64,000 nt of DNA from Photorhabdus khanii NC19. Its GTDB lineage: Bacteria > Pseudomonadota > Gammaproteobacteria > Enterobacterales > Enterobacteriaceae. A program made the position numbers and the translations under genes. The notes under the pieces were generated by a model, which saw nothing but the letters and a program-made list of their open reading frames with translations, searched no databases and had not been told where the DNA came from. This document shows positions 55,373 to 64,000 of the stretch, piece after piece (the stretch's first letter is position 1; each line of letters starts with the position of its first letter). The stretch covers positions 308,196 to 372,195 of the forward strand of contig NZ_AYSJ01000017.1 of NCBI RefSeq assembly GCF_000517265.1, read 5' to 3'.

Positions 55373-56274
55373 AATATAAACTCCAAAATATAATCTAATG
55401 AATTGATAAATTAACTTATATTGTCCCAAAGTAAAGAACGAGAAGATGTTCTCTTGGGAAATATAAGGTGGTTGGTACTTCTACTATAAAAGCAATCTAC
55501 ATAAGAAATTTTTTTAGCACTAAAAATATAGGACAGTTAATGGTTTTAATTGGCATATAACATTTTGTCTAACACATATAACTATAGGTGCCATTTAGAT
55601 GTTGTCAAATAAATTTCAAAAAATAATGTAATTAATTGATATGCAGAGTTATCTTCTTAAAAGATTAGAGAATATATTGTCAATGATAAAAATATAAAAT
55701 AATTGTTATTTTCTACATTGTGTATAATTAGACGAAATTAAAATATTATTGATAATGTATTTGTTTGGAATGATTAGTTTGGTAATTAAAAATACAGATT
55801 ATATTTTTAATTATTGTAAGTAAATATAGTTACTTTATTTGTTTGAAATTTATGTAAATATTGATGTAAATGAGATGTTGTATGTTTTTTTTACAAAAAA
55901 TCCTTTTCTTTGTGAATTGTTCGTCTATTCTTAAAAAAACTTATTAGCGTATAAAATAGAGATATGATTAACTATTTCAATATTAAGGCTAAACGATGTT
56001 AGGTTATTTTTATATTTATCAAATAATTAATATTCTTAAAAATGAAATAATTATAATTCATCATTTTTTGGATAGGACAGTGGGTTGTTTGTTTTTGGGA
56101 GATAATTGATACATTTATTTAACACTTTTGCAGTAATACATCTGGGGGTAATAATACAGATCAGGAAGTTGTAAATTTTAACAACAATATATGGTTAAAT
56201 TTTTGTTAATGTGATAATTATCGTTTTTTTAATGGGCGTATGTGCCCACTATTCTGTGATGAAAAGGTGGTTAT
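55373..56274. other. 900-bp AT-rich divergent region
   Basis: Gene-free DNA between cipA and a divergent orphan gene. It must carry the cipA promoter region, and the ribosome site AAAGGTGG of the gene at 56275. Extremely AT-rich, with no ORF over about 25 codons that has a ribosome site. The size is unusual and hints at complex regulation of cipA. Confidence 0.5.
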
Positions 56275-57096
56275 ATGTCATATCTTGATCCGCTAGAGCT
56301 TTCTATCCGTTTCGGAAATCGCAATAATTTGGGCGCTGATAAGCGATGGACAGATAAACCCGATCCTCTCCGTACTCTTAACCAAGAGCAATTCACTTAC
56401 ATTTATGAGGATAGCCTGCATTTTCTTTACGGTCGATATAGATTCAATTCAAGTAATGGACACGACAATATTTTGACGGATATGCAGGTATCGAAAATCA
56501 ATACGGGAAAATATATTGATCAGTATGGTCACGATGAACAATTTGAGGTTCTTGGCCTCCTTGGTGGCATGGGAACGTTTCCTTTGCATTCAATATTCGG
56601 TAAGTTCAGAACAGAAGAAATAGATCTGGTTAGTTACTATTTTTATATTGCATATGTATTGACGGGTAGTTATTCAGTTCAAAATCGTTATTTTTACCAG
56701 GGTTATCCAATGGGGCCTAATAAAGATGAGGGATTGGATTACCTTCTTTCATGGAATGCCGTTGATATCATTCCACCACCGCATAAGCCTGGTTTACCGC
56801 GATATTTCCCTTTGATTAATGGTTATATTCTTTTCCCTTCAGCGACTAAGGCTGTGGTCATCTCGAATATTCCCACTGGTGCCAAGTTTATCCGCTTGGA
56901 GGAAACCGGAAATAGATTTCCTTTTACTGGAGAAGTTGTCACCAAGACGCCTTATATTTTAACAGATAAGTTGCGGCAACAATGGGAAGAGGAGGAACAG
57001 CAAGGGGTACCGATAGAAGAGCGCGGACATTTTGACGAAGATGACCTATGGCAATACGATGAACAAAAAGGAGATTGGGTGAAGTGGGAGGTATAG
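56275..57096 (+). CDS. 273-residue protein of unknown function
   Basis: No family recognised. The protein is soluble, has no signal peptide and has an aromatic-rich central part (FTYIYEDSLHFLYGRYRF; YYFYIAYVLTGSYSVQNRYFYQGYPMG), a proline-rich segment (DIIPPPHKPGLPRYFP) and a strongly acidic C-terminus (EEEEQQGVPIEERGHFDEDDLWQYDEQ). A good AGGTGG ribosome site precedes the ATG. It faces away from cipA and towards sdaC. The acidic tail and lack of neighbours suggest a self-contained accessory gene, possibly a secreted effector or a binding protein, but that is a guess. Confidence 0.75.
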   Translation: MSYLDPLELSIRFGNRNNLGADKRWTDKPDPLRTLNQEQFTYIYEDSLHFLYGRYRFNSSNGHDNILTDMQVSKINTGKYIDQYGHDEQFEVLGLLGGMGTFPLHSIFGKFRTEEIDLVSYYFYIAYVLTGSYSVQNRYFYQGYPMGPNKDEGLDYLLSWNAVDIIPPPHKPGLPRYFPLINGYILFPSATKAVVISNIPTGAKFIRLEETGNRFPFTGEVVTKTPYILTDKLRQQWEEEEQQGVPIEERGHFDEDDLWQYDEQKGDWVKWEV

Positions 57097-57162
57097 CTTA
57101 AATTTTTCCGTTAGCTGATCCAGGTGTTCTGATACTGAGAGTCAGAGGCCCATGTCATTATT

Positions 57163-57194
57163 CGGTTGCTGCCCGTAGAAGAGAGCAGCAACCG
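57163..57194. terminator. hairpin between the orphan gene and sdaC
   Basis: Perfect 10-bp stem CGGTTGCTGC/GCAGCAACCG with a 12-nt loop between convergent genes, followed on the plus strand by GGTGTTTATT. Likely terminator for one or both. Confidence 0.65.
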
Positions 57195-57202
57195 GGTGTT
57201 TA

Positions 57203-58501
57203 TTATGCAAATAGCGAGTAAAGGACGGCGGAGATAGCAACCAGCCCCATGAAGAAGATAAATATGTTGCTCAGTTTGCCGCTATATTTGCGCATAGCAG
57301 GTACTTTACGGATTGCATACATTGGCATAATGAACAGCAACATTGCGATAACCGGGCCACCCAATCTTTCGATCATTTCCAGGATACTTGGGTTCAGGGT
57401 AGCCACTATCCATGTGGTTACTAACATGAAAATGGACGTGATACGATTCAGCTTTTTAGGCTCAATGGTTTTGCCCTGGTCGCGCAGTGTCTTAACAACC
57501 ATACCGTTAAAACCTTCACGAGCCCCCAGATAATGACCAAGGAAAGACTTGGTAATTGCGATGAATGCAATAAACGGAGCAATGTAGGCAATCACTGGTG
57601 TATTAAAGTGATTAGCCAGATAAGACAGAATAGAAATATTTTGTGCTTTGGCTTCTGCCAGGTTCTCTGAAGACAGACTCAATACGCAACTGAATACGAA
57701 GAACATGACGGTCGCAACCATCATGATGTGCGCGTATGCCAGAATGCGGGAGCATTTTTTCTCAGCGTTTTCGCCATACTCTCCACGTTTTGCTACCGCG
57801 AACGCGGAGATGATTGGTGAGTGATTGAAGGAGAACACCATGACTGGAATCGCTAGCCACAGAGTAATCAGCAGTCCATGGCTTGCACCCGCGGTAGAAA
57901 CAGTGATGTTTTCGAAGACAGCGGTGTTCCAGTTAGGGATCAGGTAAAACGCCAATAGCATCAAAACTGCAACAAATGGGAATACCAGTACGCTCATCGC
58001 CTTAACGATAGCTTGTTCACCGAAACGAACGATGCTCATTATACCGACAATTAAGATCAGAGCCAGCAAGGCACGAGGTGGTGAGGGCAGATGTAATTGA
58101 TGAACAATAAAACTGTCTACGGTGTTGGTAATCGCAACACTGTAAACCAGCAGAATCGGATAGATAGCGAAAAAGTAGAGCAGGGTGATCAATTTACCTG
58201 CCAAGTTGCCAAAGTGTTCTTCTACCACCTCGGTAATATCTTCACCTGGATTCTTGCCGGACAGAACGAAACGACACATTCCTCGGTGAGCAAAGAATGT
58301 CATTGGGAAAGCCAGTAGTGCCATCACCAGCAGTGGCAGCAGACCACCAATACCTGCGTTGATGGGTAGAAACAGCACACCAGCACCAATCGCGGTACCA
58401 TATAAGCCAAGCATCCATACTGTATCTGATTTACGCCAGGTTTTATAATCGCTTGGGCTGGTAGCCGGGGAAGCGATCGTACCTGTTTGAGTCATATCCA
58501 T
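57203..58501 (-). CDS. sdaC: serine/proton symporter SdaC
   Basis: Inner-membrane amino acid transporter of the HAAAP family importing L-serine with protons. The 432-residue product has about 11 membrane segments and aligns with E. coli SdaC throughout: MLGLYGTAIGAGVLFLPINAG, GKNPGEDITEVVEEHFG, MVFSFNHSPIISAFAVAKR and KSFLGHYLGAREGFNGMV. In E. coli it is followed by the serine deaminase gene sdaB; no sdaB is seen here. Confidence 0.94.
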   Translation of the reverse strand: MDMTQTGTIASPATSPSDYKTWRKSDTVWMLGLYGTAIGAGVLFLPINAGIGGLLPLLVMALLAFPMTFFAHRGMCRFVLSGKNPGEDITEVVEEHFGNLAGKLITLLYFFAIYPILLVYSVAITNTVDSFIVHQLHLPSPPRALLALILIVGIMSIVRFGEQAIVKAMSVLVFPFVAVLMLLAFYLIPNWNTAVFENITVSTAGASHGLLITLWLAIPVMVFSFNHSPIISAFAVAKRGEYGENAEKKCSRILAYAHIMMVATVMFFVFSCVLSLSSENLAEAKAQNISILSYLANHFNTPVIAYIAPFIAFIAITKSFLGHYLGAREGFNGMVVKTLRDQGKTIEPKKLNRITSIFMLVTTWIVATLNPSILEMIERLGGPVIAMLLFIMPMYAIRKVPAMRKYSGKLSNIFIFFMGLVAISAVLYSLFA

Positions 58502-59468
58502 AGTTATCTCCGAGAATAACGCGGTAAATTAAAAAACAAAACTACAATGCCGCAGGCATGTAAATGCGTGTGGTCTAACTCTTTCTTTATAAATATAATT
58601 TCTTTAAATATCTCTGGTTTTTATTTAAACGTTTTTATTACCACATTAACATCTTGGTCGAAAATTAGACTTTAAATTAGTCAGCCAGAATTTCCGCTTT
58701 ACTTTCTCTTTTGAAAGAAAGTTTGGGAATGTTAAAGCTAAAATTTTGATTTCGGCAAGATAGCGATTTTTAGTGAATAGTACCGTGATCATCATCTCAA
58801 ATGCGTAATATATCCCGAAAAGTCATCATGTTACGAAATTTAATGTAATTGTTACCTGAATATTGCCAATTTTAATAAGGTCAAATTATAACCTCAATTT
58901 ATCTATTACTCAACTCTCATTATTCTCTTATGTTTTTGCTATTTTCTATCTTGTGTTTACATATTAATAAATGCAAGCGACAAATAGAAGTAATAGTTAA
59001 TAAATTGATAAATATCAATTCGTTACCAGATATGAAAATAGGTATATCTTGTGTGATGTTTGTATCTTTGTGAAAAATATATATAAAATAAGAATATCAG
59101 ATTGATAGCATCAATAATATGCATGAAATATGTACTATTCATTCTTTGATCAGGTTTTAATAATCTCTTTCGTTATGTATTTATTTACATAGTGATTTGT
59201 ACAGATTTTCTTGATTTATGGAAAGAGTTGAGCTGAGTTTAAAGGCAAATAAATGTTAAATAGAATGTGGGATATTATCCTGTTGTTTAACTAATGTTCA
59301 TTTTTGCGTATGAAATTAGCCAATAATTTCTAATAAAAAGATTTTGATTAAGACGGAAATCTGCTTATCTGGGATAATTAAGTTGCATGTATATTGTCTG
59401 TTGAAAACACGGTACTGGCATAAAAACCTGCACTTTTGTGAGCCTGGGTTTTTATTGGCAGTGTGTTG
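58502..59468. other. 970-bp AT-rich intergenic region
   Basis: Gene-free DNA upstream of sdaC and downstream of ybjG. The first part holds the sdaC leader and promoter. A short dyad ACTTTCTCTTTTGAAAGAAAGT lies near 58700. Near 59408 to 59455 an imperfect AAAAACC/GGTTTTT hairpin follows ybjG and may end it. No ORF with a ribosome site was found. Confidence 0.45.
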
Positions 59469-60077
59469 CTAGCTTTTTATCCAACCTTTCCGGATAGGAA
59501 AAGAGCAGCTGCGCTGATACAGGCTGTGTAATTTTTTTTGCAAATTTTCGCCGAACAGAGTCCATACCATTTGTGTAAAAGCACACCCCATCAGGCTGAC
59601 GAGAAATGCCCCAACCATATCCATCGGCCAATGAACGCCTAAATAGACTCTGGCCCATGCGATAGCCAGTGCAGTTGTCATCAGACCTAGGCTAGGTAAG
59701 ATTCTGTACCAGAACAGAAAGGATAAAGCGAAAGTGAAGACAATTGTCCCATGATCACTTGGGAATGAGGTTGTTGGCGCGTGGAGAAGAAAATTGTAAC
59801 CAAAACCTTCGACGAAAGGGCGATCGTGAGGACAGAGTAAACCGATACAGTATGAGGCTAGCATCGCAAAACAGGAAGACATGGTGGTTTTACTGACGAT
59901 AATCCGATGATGGGGAAGAGCGCGCTCTGAACCCCAAAACCAGAAACCAGCCAATGTCAGAGGGAAAATAAGAACCAGGTATTTCGCAATGAAAATAGCC
60001 GTTGCAATCATGACAGGTGATGATTCAGGCGTAGCATTGAAAAAAGTAAACAGATTATGGTTCATTTGCTCTAACAA
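59469..60077 (-). CDS. ybjG: undecaprenyl-diphosphate phosphatase YbjG (PAP2 family)
   Basis: Membrane PAP2 phosphatase that recycles undecaprenyl pyrophosphate for cell-wall synthesis. The 202-residue product has the three PAP2 motifs: the K-x6-RP type (HDRPFVEGFG), PSDHGT and RVYLGVHWPMDMVG. Length and sequence match E. coli YbjG to the C-terminal PIRKGW. I propose a TTG start at 60077 because it restores the E. coli N-terminus (MLEQMNH) with GTGAGG upstream; a GTG at 60089 or ATG at 60065 are alternatives. Confidence 0.88.
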   Translation of the reverse strand: MLEQMNHNLFTFFNATPESSPVMIATAIFIAKYLVLIFPLTLAGFWFWGSERALPHHRIIVSKTTMSSCFAMLASYCIGLLCPHDRPFVEGFGYNFLLHAPTTSFPSDHGTIVFTFALSFLFWYRILPSLGLMTTALAIAWARVYLGVHWPMDMVGAFLVSLMGCAFTQMVWTLFGENLQKKLHSLYQRSCSFPIRKGWIKS

Positions 60078-60368
60078 ATCGGGCCTCACATATGGTCATT
60101 TATTTATGTACATCACGACAGCTGGACGCAAGAGAGTAAAATTGCTTGGCTTGTGAGTAAAGAATAATTGTCTTGATTATGTGTGTTATTTATTTTTGGT
60201 TTATATTTCCATCAAGAAAATATCAGGTGGTAATAATGATAAAAAATCATCAATTTATTGATATATATAAGATTATACTCTGGTTTGGCCCTGTGATAGT
60301 ACTCATGCCTGATAGCTTGAGCATCAGTAGAATGGTGATGTGTTGATGAAGGTCATATTTTTCAGGCA

Positions 60369-60416
60369 ATAAAAAAACCCGATAGTCTTGAACCAAAATG
60401 GATGAACTATCGGGTT
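60369..60416 (-). terminator. grxA terminator
   Basis: Perfect 11-bp stem AACCCGATAGT/ACTATCGGGTT with a 19-nt loop, followed on the minus strand by nine T residues (the A run at 60369-60377 on plus). It is about 200 bp beyond the grxA stop; no ORF in the gap is supported, so grxA appears to have a long 3' region. Confidence 0.75.
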
Positions 60417-60618
60417 CCTCAATATGGGGATATCAAAGAAAAGCAGTGGCATTAAGTCAGACTACGATTTGGCAGAAAAGTTCTTCGTGATTAAGAAAAA
60501 AAGACAAATTTTTTTTCGATTTGATGAAAATGACATTTTTTGCACAAGTCAACCTGGTCAATGGTTATTAATAATCCCGCGTTATTTTTACAGCAACAAA
60601 GTAAAGCGTGAAGTTTGA

Positions 60619-60879
60619 TTATTGCAACAGTTGGTGTTCTTTTACATACGCTTCGAAATCTGTGCAACCACCGATATGTTTTTCATCAACAAAAATCTGT
60701 GGAACAGTTTCTACGGGTTTGCCGACTGTTTTTTCCAGATCCGCTTTAGTGATGCCTTCTGCGTGAATATCAACATAACGGAAGTCAAAGTCATCACGTT
60801 GTTCTTTCAGTCGTTCAGCCAGCTCTTTTGCGTGGACACAGTATGGGCAGCCAGGACGGCCGAAAATCACAGTAAACAT
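60619..60879 (-). CDS. grxA: glutaredoxin 1
   Basis: An 86-residue glutathione-dependent disulfide reductase serving ribonucleotide reductase and protein thiols. The active site CPYC is at residues 11-14 (RPGCPYCVHAK), with the cis-Pro segment ETVPQIFVDEKHIGGCTDFEAYV. It is divergent from ybjC as in E. coli, where grxA is OxyR-controlled. Confidence 0.96.
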   Translation of the reverse strand: MFTVIFGRPGCPYCVHAKELAERLKEQRDDFDFRYVDIHAEGITKADLEKTVGKPVETVPQIFVDEKHIGGCTDFEAYVKEHQLLQ

Positions 60880-61066
60880 ATAAACTCCTTTTGGTTATCT
60901 TAAAATAGTGTTGTTTGCTGTATTGCTCATGTTCATTTATCGCTACTATGCCTGTATAGATGAGCAAAAAAAAGCAGGAATTGCCTTTTGTTTTAATTAA
61001 TCATACCAATTTTGGCTGCGGGCTTTCGGTAGTATAATGCAATACAATGTCGTCAGTGAGGGTGCA

Positions 61067-61375
61067 ATGAAGAGTCATAAGGACCGTATGAGTTCATTGG
61101 TAGATATGCCAAAACAGGTTATCTTGCTGGAAATTATCGGCATCGGGTGGCTGATACTGGCATATTTGACTGTTAATGATATTGTCATCTTAACGGATCT
61201 ACTAATGACGCCAGTAGCGCATATTGTTATGATTTTCGTTGGTATTGGTTGTTTGGTTCCTGCTGCGGTCAACATTATCTGGCGTGCAGTATATTGCCTC
61301 TCTTTTTTGGGAATCGATGATAAAAAAGAGAGCAAAAATAAGACAAAGGGGAGCGATAACGGTAAAGAAAAATAA
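61067..61375 (+). CDS. ybjC: DUF1418 membrane protein YbjC
   Basis: A small inner-membrane protein of about 102 residues with two hydrophobic segments (LLEIIGIGWLILAYLTV and IVMIFVGIGCLVPAAVNII) and a basic, Lys-rich tail, matching E. coli YbjC in layout. The function is unknown. The start is uncertain: ATG at 61067 has GAGGG upstream, while ATG at 61088 has AAGGA and gives a length nearer to E. coli. In E. coli nfsA and rimK follow; here ybjN follows directly. Confidence 0.82.
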   Translation: MKSHKDRMSSLVDMPKQVILLEIIGIGWLILAYLTVNDIVILTDLLMTPVAHIVMIFVGIGCLVPAAVNIIWRAVYCLSFLGIDDKKESKNKTKGSDNGKEK

Positions 61376-61460
61376 TTTATCAGCTATTGGTGATAGCGCG
61401 ATAAAGAATTATTTCGTAAGCTATAGCGCTTTTTCATTTTCCGTTGTATGGGGTTGTTAG

Positions 61461-61973
61461 ATGGGTTCACTTGTCATTCCTGACTTATCAGTATTGCGTG
61501 AGTGGTTGGATCAGCTCAAAATTTCCTACTTTGAGTGCGATTCATGCCTGGCATTGCATCTACCTCATATGCAGAATATTGATGGTTTATTCGATGCTAA
61601 AATTGATCTGTTGGACAATGTAATTTTGTTCTCTGCTTTGGCTGAGGTGAAGCCAACAGCAATTATTCCTCTGATGGCTAATCTAAGTCAGATTAACTCG
61701 AGTTCGCTGACGATTAAGGCTTTTCTTGATATTCAGGATGAAAACTTACCGAAGTTAGTGGTATGTCAATCTTTCCTTGTTTCAGCCGGGCTGACTTTTT
61801 CCCAATTTTCTCATTTTTTGCAGCAGAGCGAAGAACAGGTTGCGAGTGTGATTTTTGAAATTCACAGTAATAATTTGTTGTATATTAACAGTGATATCGA
61901 AATCGAGGGTGAGATTGAAGAGGAAGAAGAGTCACAGACTTCCGTTAAAACACCGACTTTTACTTTGCACTAA
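61461..61973 (+). CDS. ybjN: YbjN-domain protein
   Basis: A 170-residue cytoplasmic protein of the YbjN family (E. coli 158), reported to affect motility and stress survival. It matches E. coli closely: SLVIPDLSVLREWLDQL, FECDSCLALHLPHMQNIDGLFDAKIDLLDN and LPKLVVCQSFLV. The C-terminus differs, with an acidic stretch (EIEGEIEEEEE) in place of the E. coli tail. It starts 85 bp after ybjC. Confidence 0.93.
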   Translation: MGSLVIPDLSVLREWLDQLKISYFECDSCLALHLPHMQNIDGLFDAKIDLLDNVILFSALAEVKPTAIIPLMANLSQINSSSLTIKAFLDIQDENLPKLVVCQSFLVSAGLTFSQFSHFLQQSEEQVASVIFEIHSNNLLYINSDIEIEGEIEEEEESQTSVKTPTFTLH

Positions 61974-61997
61974 TATTTCCAACACGGTCATTCAACA

Positions 61998-63131
61998 ATG
62001 CAATGTACGCAGTATTCCGCTGGGCATTGTCACTCCTGTCAGTGGCTCGAAAAACCCTATTTTCAGCAGTTAGAAGATAAGCAGCAGAATTTAAAACAGT
62101 TATTTTGCCAAACCATCGTGAATCAATGGTTGCCTCCGATTGCCAGTCAACAAAACGCCTTTCGTAATAAAGCTAAAATGGTCGTCAGTGGCAGTGTAGA
62201 GCGTCCATTGCTGGGCATGTTGCATCGCGATGGGATTGCTGTTGATCTGTGTAACTGTCCTCTCTATCCAGCGCATTTTCAGCCTGTATTTGATGTCGTT
62301 AAATCTTTCATTGCTTGTGCTGGATTGACGCCATATAACGTTGCCCGTAAACGGGGTGAGCTGAAATACCTGTTACTGACGGAAAGCCGTCATAGCGGTG
62401 AAATGATGCTGCGTTTTGTACTGCGTTCTGAAACGAAAATTGCTCAACTGGAACGTGCTTTGCCCCGGTTGTGGGAGCAATTGCCACAGCTTAAGGTTAT
62501 CTCTGCCAATATTCAGCCAATCCATATGGCGATCCTGGAAGGTGAAAAGGAGATCCTGTTTACTGAGCAAAAAGCACTAAAAGAAGAATTTAATGGCGTT
62601 CCTCTTTATATTCGGCCACGCAGTTTTTTCCAGACTAACCCGGAAATTGCTTCTGAGTTGTATGCGACGGCAGGGCGTTGGGTTCGTGAACTGAAAATCA
62701 GCAGTATGTGGGATCTGTTCTGTGGCGTTGGTGGTTTTGGCCTTCATTGTGCGGGTAAAAATACCCGTTTAACTGGAATTGAAATCAGCTCTGAAGCGAT
62801 TGATTGTGCCGCTGATTCGGCCAAAACATTGGGTTTGGAAAACATTGAGTTCCAGGCTTTGGATTCAACGCACTTTGCTGTAGCAAAAGATCACATTCCT
62901 CAATTGGTTCTGGTCAATCCACCTCGTCGGGGAATTGGTAAAGAGCTGTGTGATTATCTCAGTAGAATGGCACCGGATTATATTCTTTATTCAAGCTGCA
63001 ATGCTCAGACAATGGTGAAAGATATCAGTGAGTTGGTCAACTACCGTGTGGAAAAAACGCAGTTGTTTGATATGTTCCCTCATACTGAGCATTACGAAGT
63101 GTTGACGTTATTGGTGTTAAATCAAAACTGA
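61998..63131 (+). CDS. rlmC: 23S rRNA (uracil-747-C5)-methyltransferase
   Basis: RumB-type S-adenosylmethionine RNA methyltransferase with a [4Fe-4S] cluster. The 377-residue product begins [16 protein letters not shown], with three cluster cysteines (3, 11, 14) and the fourth in [12 protein letters not shown]-binding [16 protein letters not shown], the NPPRRG motif and the catalytic Cys in YSSCNAQTM are all present. It starts 24 bp after ybjN; in E. coli potFGHI and ybjO lie between them. Confidence 0.95.
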   Translation: MQCTQYSAGHCHSCQWLEKPYFQQLEDKQQNLKQLFCQTIVNQWLPPIASQQNAFRNKAKMVVSGSVERPLLGMLHRDGIAVDLCNCPLYPAHFQPVFDVVKSFIACAGLTPYNVARKRGELKYLLLTESRHSGEMMLRFVLRSETKIAQLERALPRLWEQLPQLKVISANIQPIHMAILEGEKEILFTEQKALKEEFNGVPLYIRPRSFFQTNPEIASELYATAGRWVRELKISSMWDLFCGVGGFGLHCAGKNTRLTGIEISSEAIDCAADSAKTLGLENIEFQALDSTHFAVAKDHIPQLVLVNPPRRGIGKELCDYLSRMAPDYILYSSCNAQTMVKDISELVNYRVEKTQLFDMFPHTEHYEVLTLLVLNQN

Positions 63132-63179
63132 ATGATAGACGTGCCTGGGATGGGATTCCGGTAGGAACGCCTATCCCTT

Positions 63180-63848
63180 TTAATTACGATGCTCAAAAGC
63201 CAGCGCGCGGCGTTCAATCATCCGCATCAGCAAAGTCAGGATACCGTTAACACACAGATAAATCATACCTGCGGCAACAAAAACCATCACATCATAATTA
63301 CGGCCAAACAGAAGCTGACTGTATCCCATTACCTCCAGCAAAGTTATCGTACTTGCAAGAGAAGTACTCTTGAAAATCAACACAACTTCGTTGGAATAGG
63401 AAGACAACGCCCGTTTGAAGGCATATGGCAGCAGGATCCGCATGGATTGCGCTTTAGACATTCCCAGCGCCTGACAGGATTGCCACTGACCTACGGGAAT
63501 GGCTTTTACTGCGCCGTAGAATAGCAGCGTAGAATAGGCTGCACTGTTGAGCGCCAGTGTTACCATTGCACACAGCCAGGGTTCAGACAGTAAATGCCAA
63601 AGCCACGGATATTCTTTTAGGGATGGAAATTGTCCAGGCCCGTAATAAACCAGAAAGAACTGCACCAGTAAAGGCGTACCAGTAAACAGAGTAATGTAGG
63701 TTTTTACCAGCTGTGTCAGTACCGGTAATTTGATGGTCAGAACCATAGTGAACAGCACGGACATTATGAAAGCGGTAAAAAGAGCCGCAACGGTCAGGCT
63801 CAGACTGGTTTGCAGCCCTGACAGAATTTGTTGAATATACTCAAGCAT
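63180..63848 (-). CDS. artM: arginine ABC transporter permease ArtM
   Basis: A 222-residue inner-membrane permease of the polar amino acid ABC family, part of the ArtPQM uptake system. It has five membrane segments and the EAA loop that contacts the ATPase (GAVKAIPVGQWQSCQALGMSKAQSMRILLPYA). Its ATG overlaps the artQ stop in a TGATG junction, so artQ and artM are translationally coupled. It converges on rlmC. Confidence 0.94.
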   Translation of the reverse strand: MLEYIQQILSGLQTSLSLTVAALFTAFIMSVLFTMVLTIKLPVLTQLVKTYITLFTGTPLLVQFFLVYYGPGQFPSLKEYPWLWHLLSEPWLCAMVTLALNSAAYSTLLFYGAVKAIPVGQWQSCQALGMSKAQSMRILLPYAFKRALSSYSNEVVLIFKSTSLASTITLLEVMGYSQLLFGRNYDVMVFVAAGMIYLCVNGILTLLMRMIERRALAFEHRN

Positions 63849-64000
63849 CAGGAAGCACTCCGATCAAAGCGTGTGGTATGCATCTCAATTTTCTTCAGAA
63901 TAAACTGACTGATCAGGGTGATAATCAGATAGATAAGCGCCACGATCATATACCAGGTAAAGGGCTCCTGAGTTCGTGTCGCAATACTTTTGGTTTGCAG
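63848..64000 (-). CDS. artQ: arginine ABC transporter permease ArtQ, C-terminal part
   Basis: The last 50 codons of artQ, running off the window edge. The sequence [20 protein letters not shown] continues with a membrane helix ([15 protein letters not shown]) and the basic end [15 protein letters not shown], as at the C-terminus of E. coli ArtQ. The 5' part and the rest of the art operon lie beyond 64000. Confidence 0.92.
   Translation of the reverse strand: MQTKSIATRTQEPFTWYMIVALIYLIITLISQFILKKIEMHTTRFDRSAS

Noticed and set aside
60424-60618. 64-codon plus-strand frame before the grxA end
   Set aside because: No ribosome site, Lys/Phe-rich from A/T tracts, and it lies within the long 3' region of grxA.

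Overview
The window reads as chromosomal DNA of Photorhabdus, an insect-pathogenic, nematode-symbiotic member of the Enterobacterales. The main reasons are a 104-residue protein at 55.1-55.4 kb that I recognise as the Photorhabdus crystalline inclusion protein CipA, two ERIC-type 127-130 bp repeats, and an enterobacterial housekeeping core (his operon, metG-apbC, udk-dcd-asmA-yegH, dinG, dps-rhtA, moeAB, folE-yeiB-sanA, cdd-yohKJ, grxA-ybjC-ybjN-rlmC-artMQ) interrupted by very AT-rich accessory stretches. No rRNA, tRNA, CRISPR array, insertion sequence or prophage was recognised.

Layout. 0-6 kb: sseA, a 53-residue membrane peptide, dinG, a PhnA-domain protein, dps and rhtA. 6-8.5 kb: accessory region with a LOG-family hydrolase, a small protein resembling the Bacillus thuringiensis Gpp34 (Cry34)/aegerolysin family, and a 1.2-kb AT-rich gap with two long inverted repeats. 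8.5-11.5 kb: electrophile/aldehyde detoxification module (NemR-like repressor, CurA-like reductase, YqhD-like aldehyde reductase) with two identical 15-bp operators. 11.8-21.3 kb: ybiT, moeBA, ERIC, GNAT, SDR, MFS, folE, yeiB, sanA. 21.9-25 kb: orphan 2OG-Fe(II) oxygenase and maeA, lying between sanA and cdd. 25-37.8 kb: cdd, yohKJ (CRP-type sites in front of both), metG, apbC, udk, dcd, asmA, yegH, gnd. 37.9-39.2 kb: two tandem paralogues sharing a C-terminal domain, one with an N-terminal part resembling a beta/gamma-crystallin. 39.7-49.3 kb: yeaK, ERIC, an iron alcohol dehydrogenase and the complete hisLGDCBHAF(IE) operon with a translationally coupled 49-codon ORF at its end. 49.5-52.4 kb: yeeZ, a GST, a dacD-type carboxypeptidase. 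52.5-57.1 kb: a second accessory island with a 284-residue orphan, a CipA paralogue, cipA and a 273-residue orphan. 57.2-64 kb: sdaC, ybjG, grxA, ybjC, ybjN, rlmC, artM and the 3' end of artQ.

The most notable material is in the AT-rich islands. The Gpp34/aegerolysin-like protein, the crystallin-like tandem pair and the CipA pair are small, probably abundant proteins, each with its own good ribosome site and hairpin. In both tandem pairs the hairpins downstream of the two copies share a core, so the duplication carried gene and 3' region together. Several orphan proteins have no assignable function. In the core, the colanic acid/O-antigen genes that lie between yegH and gnd in E. coli are absent, as are nfsA-rimK and potFGHI between ybjC and rlmC.
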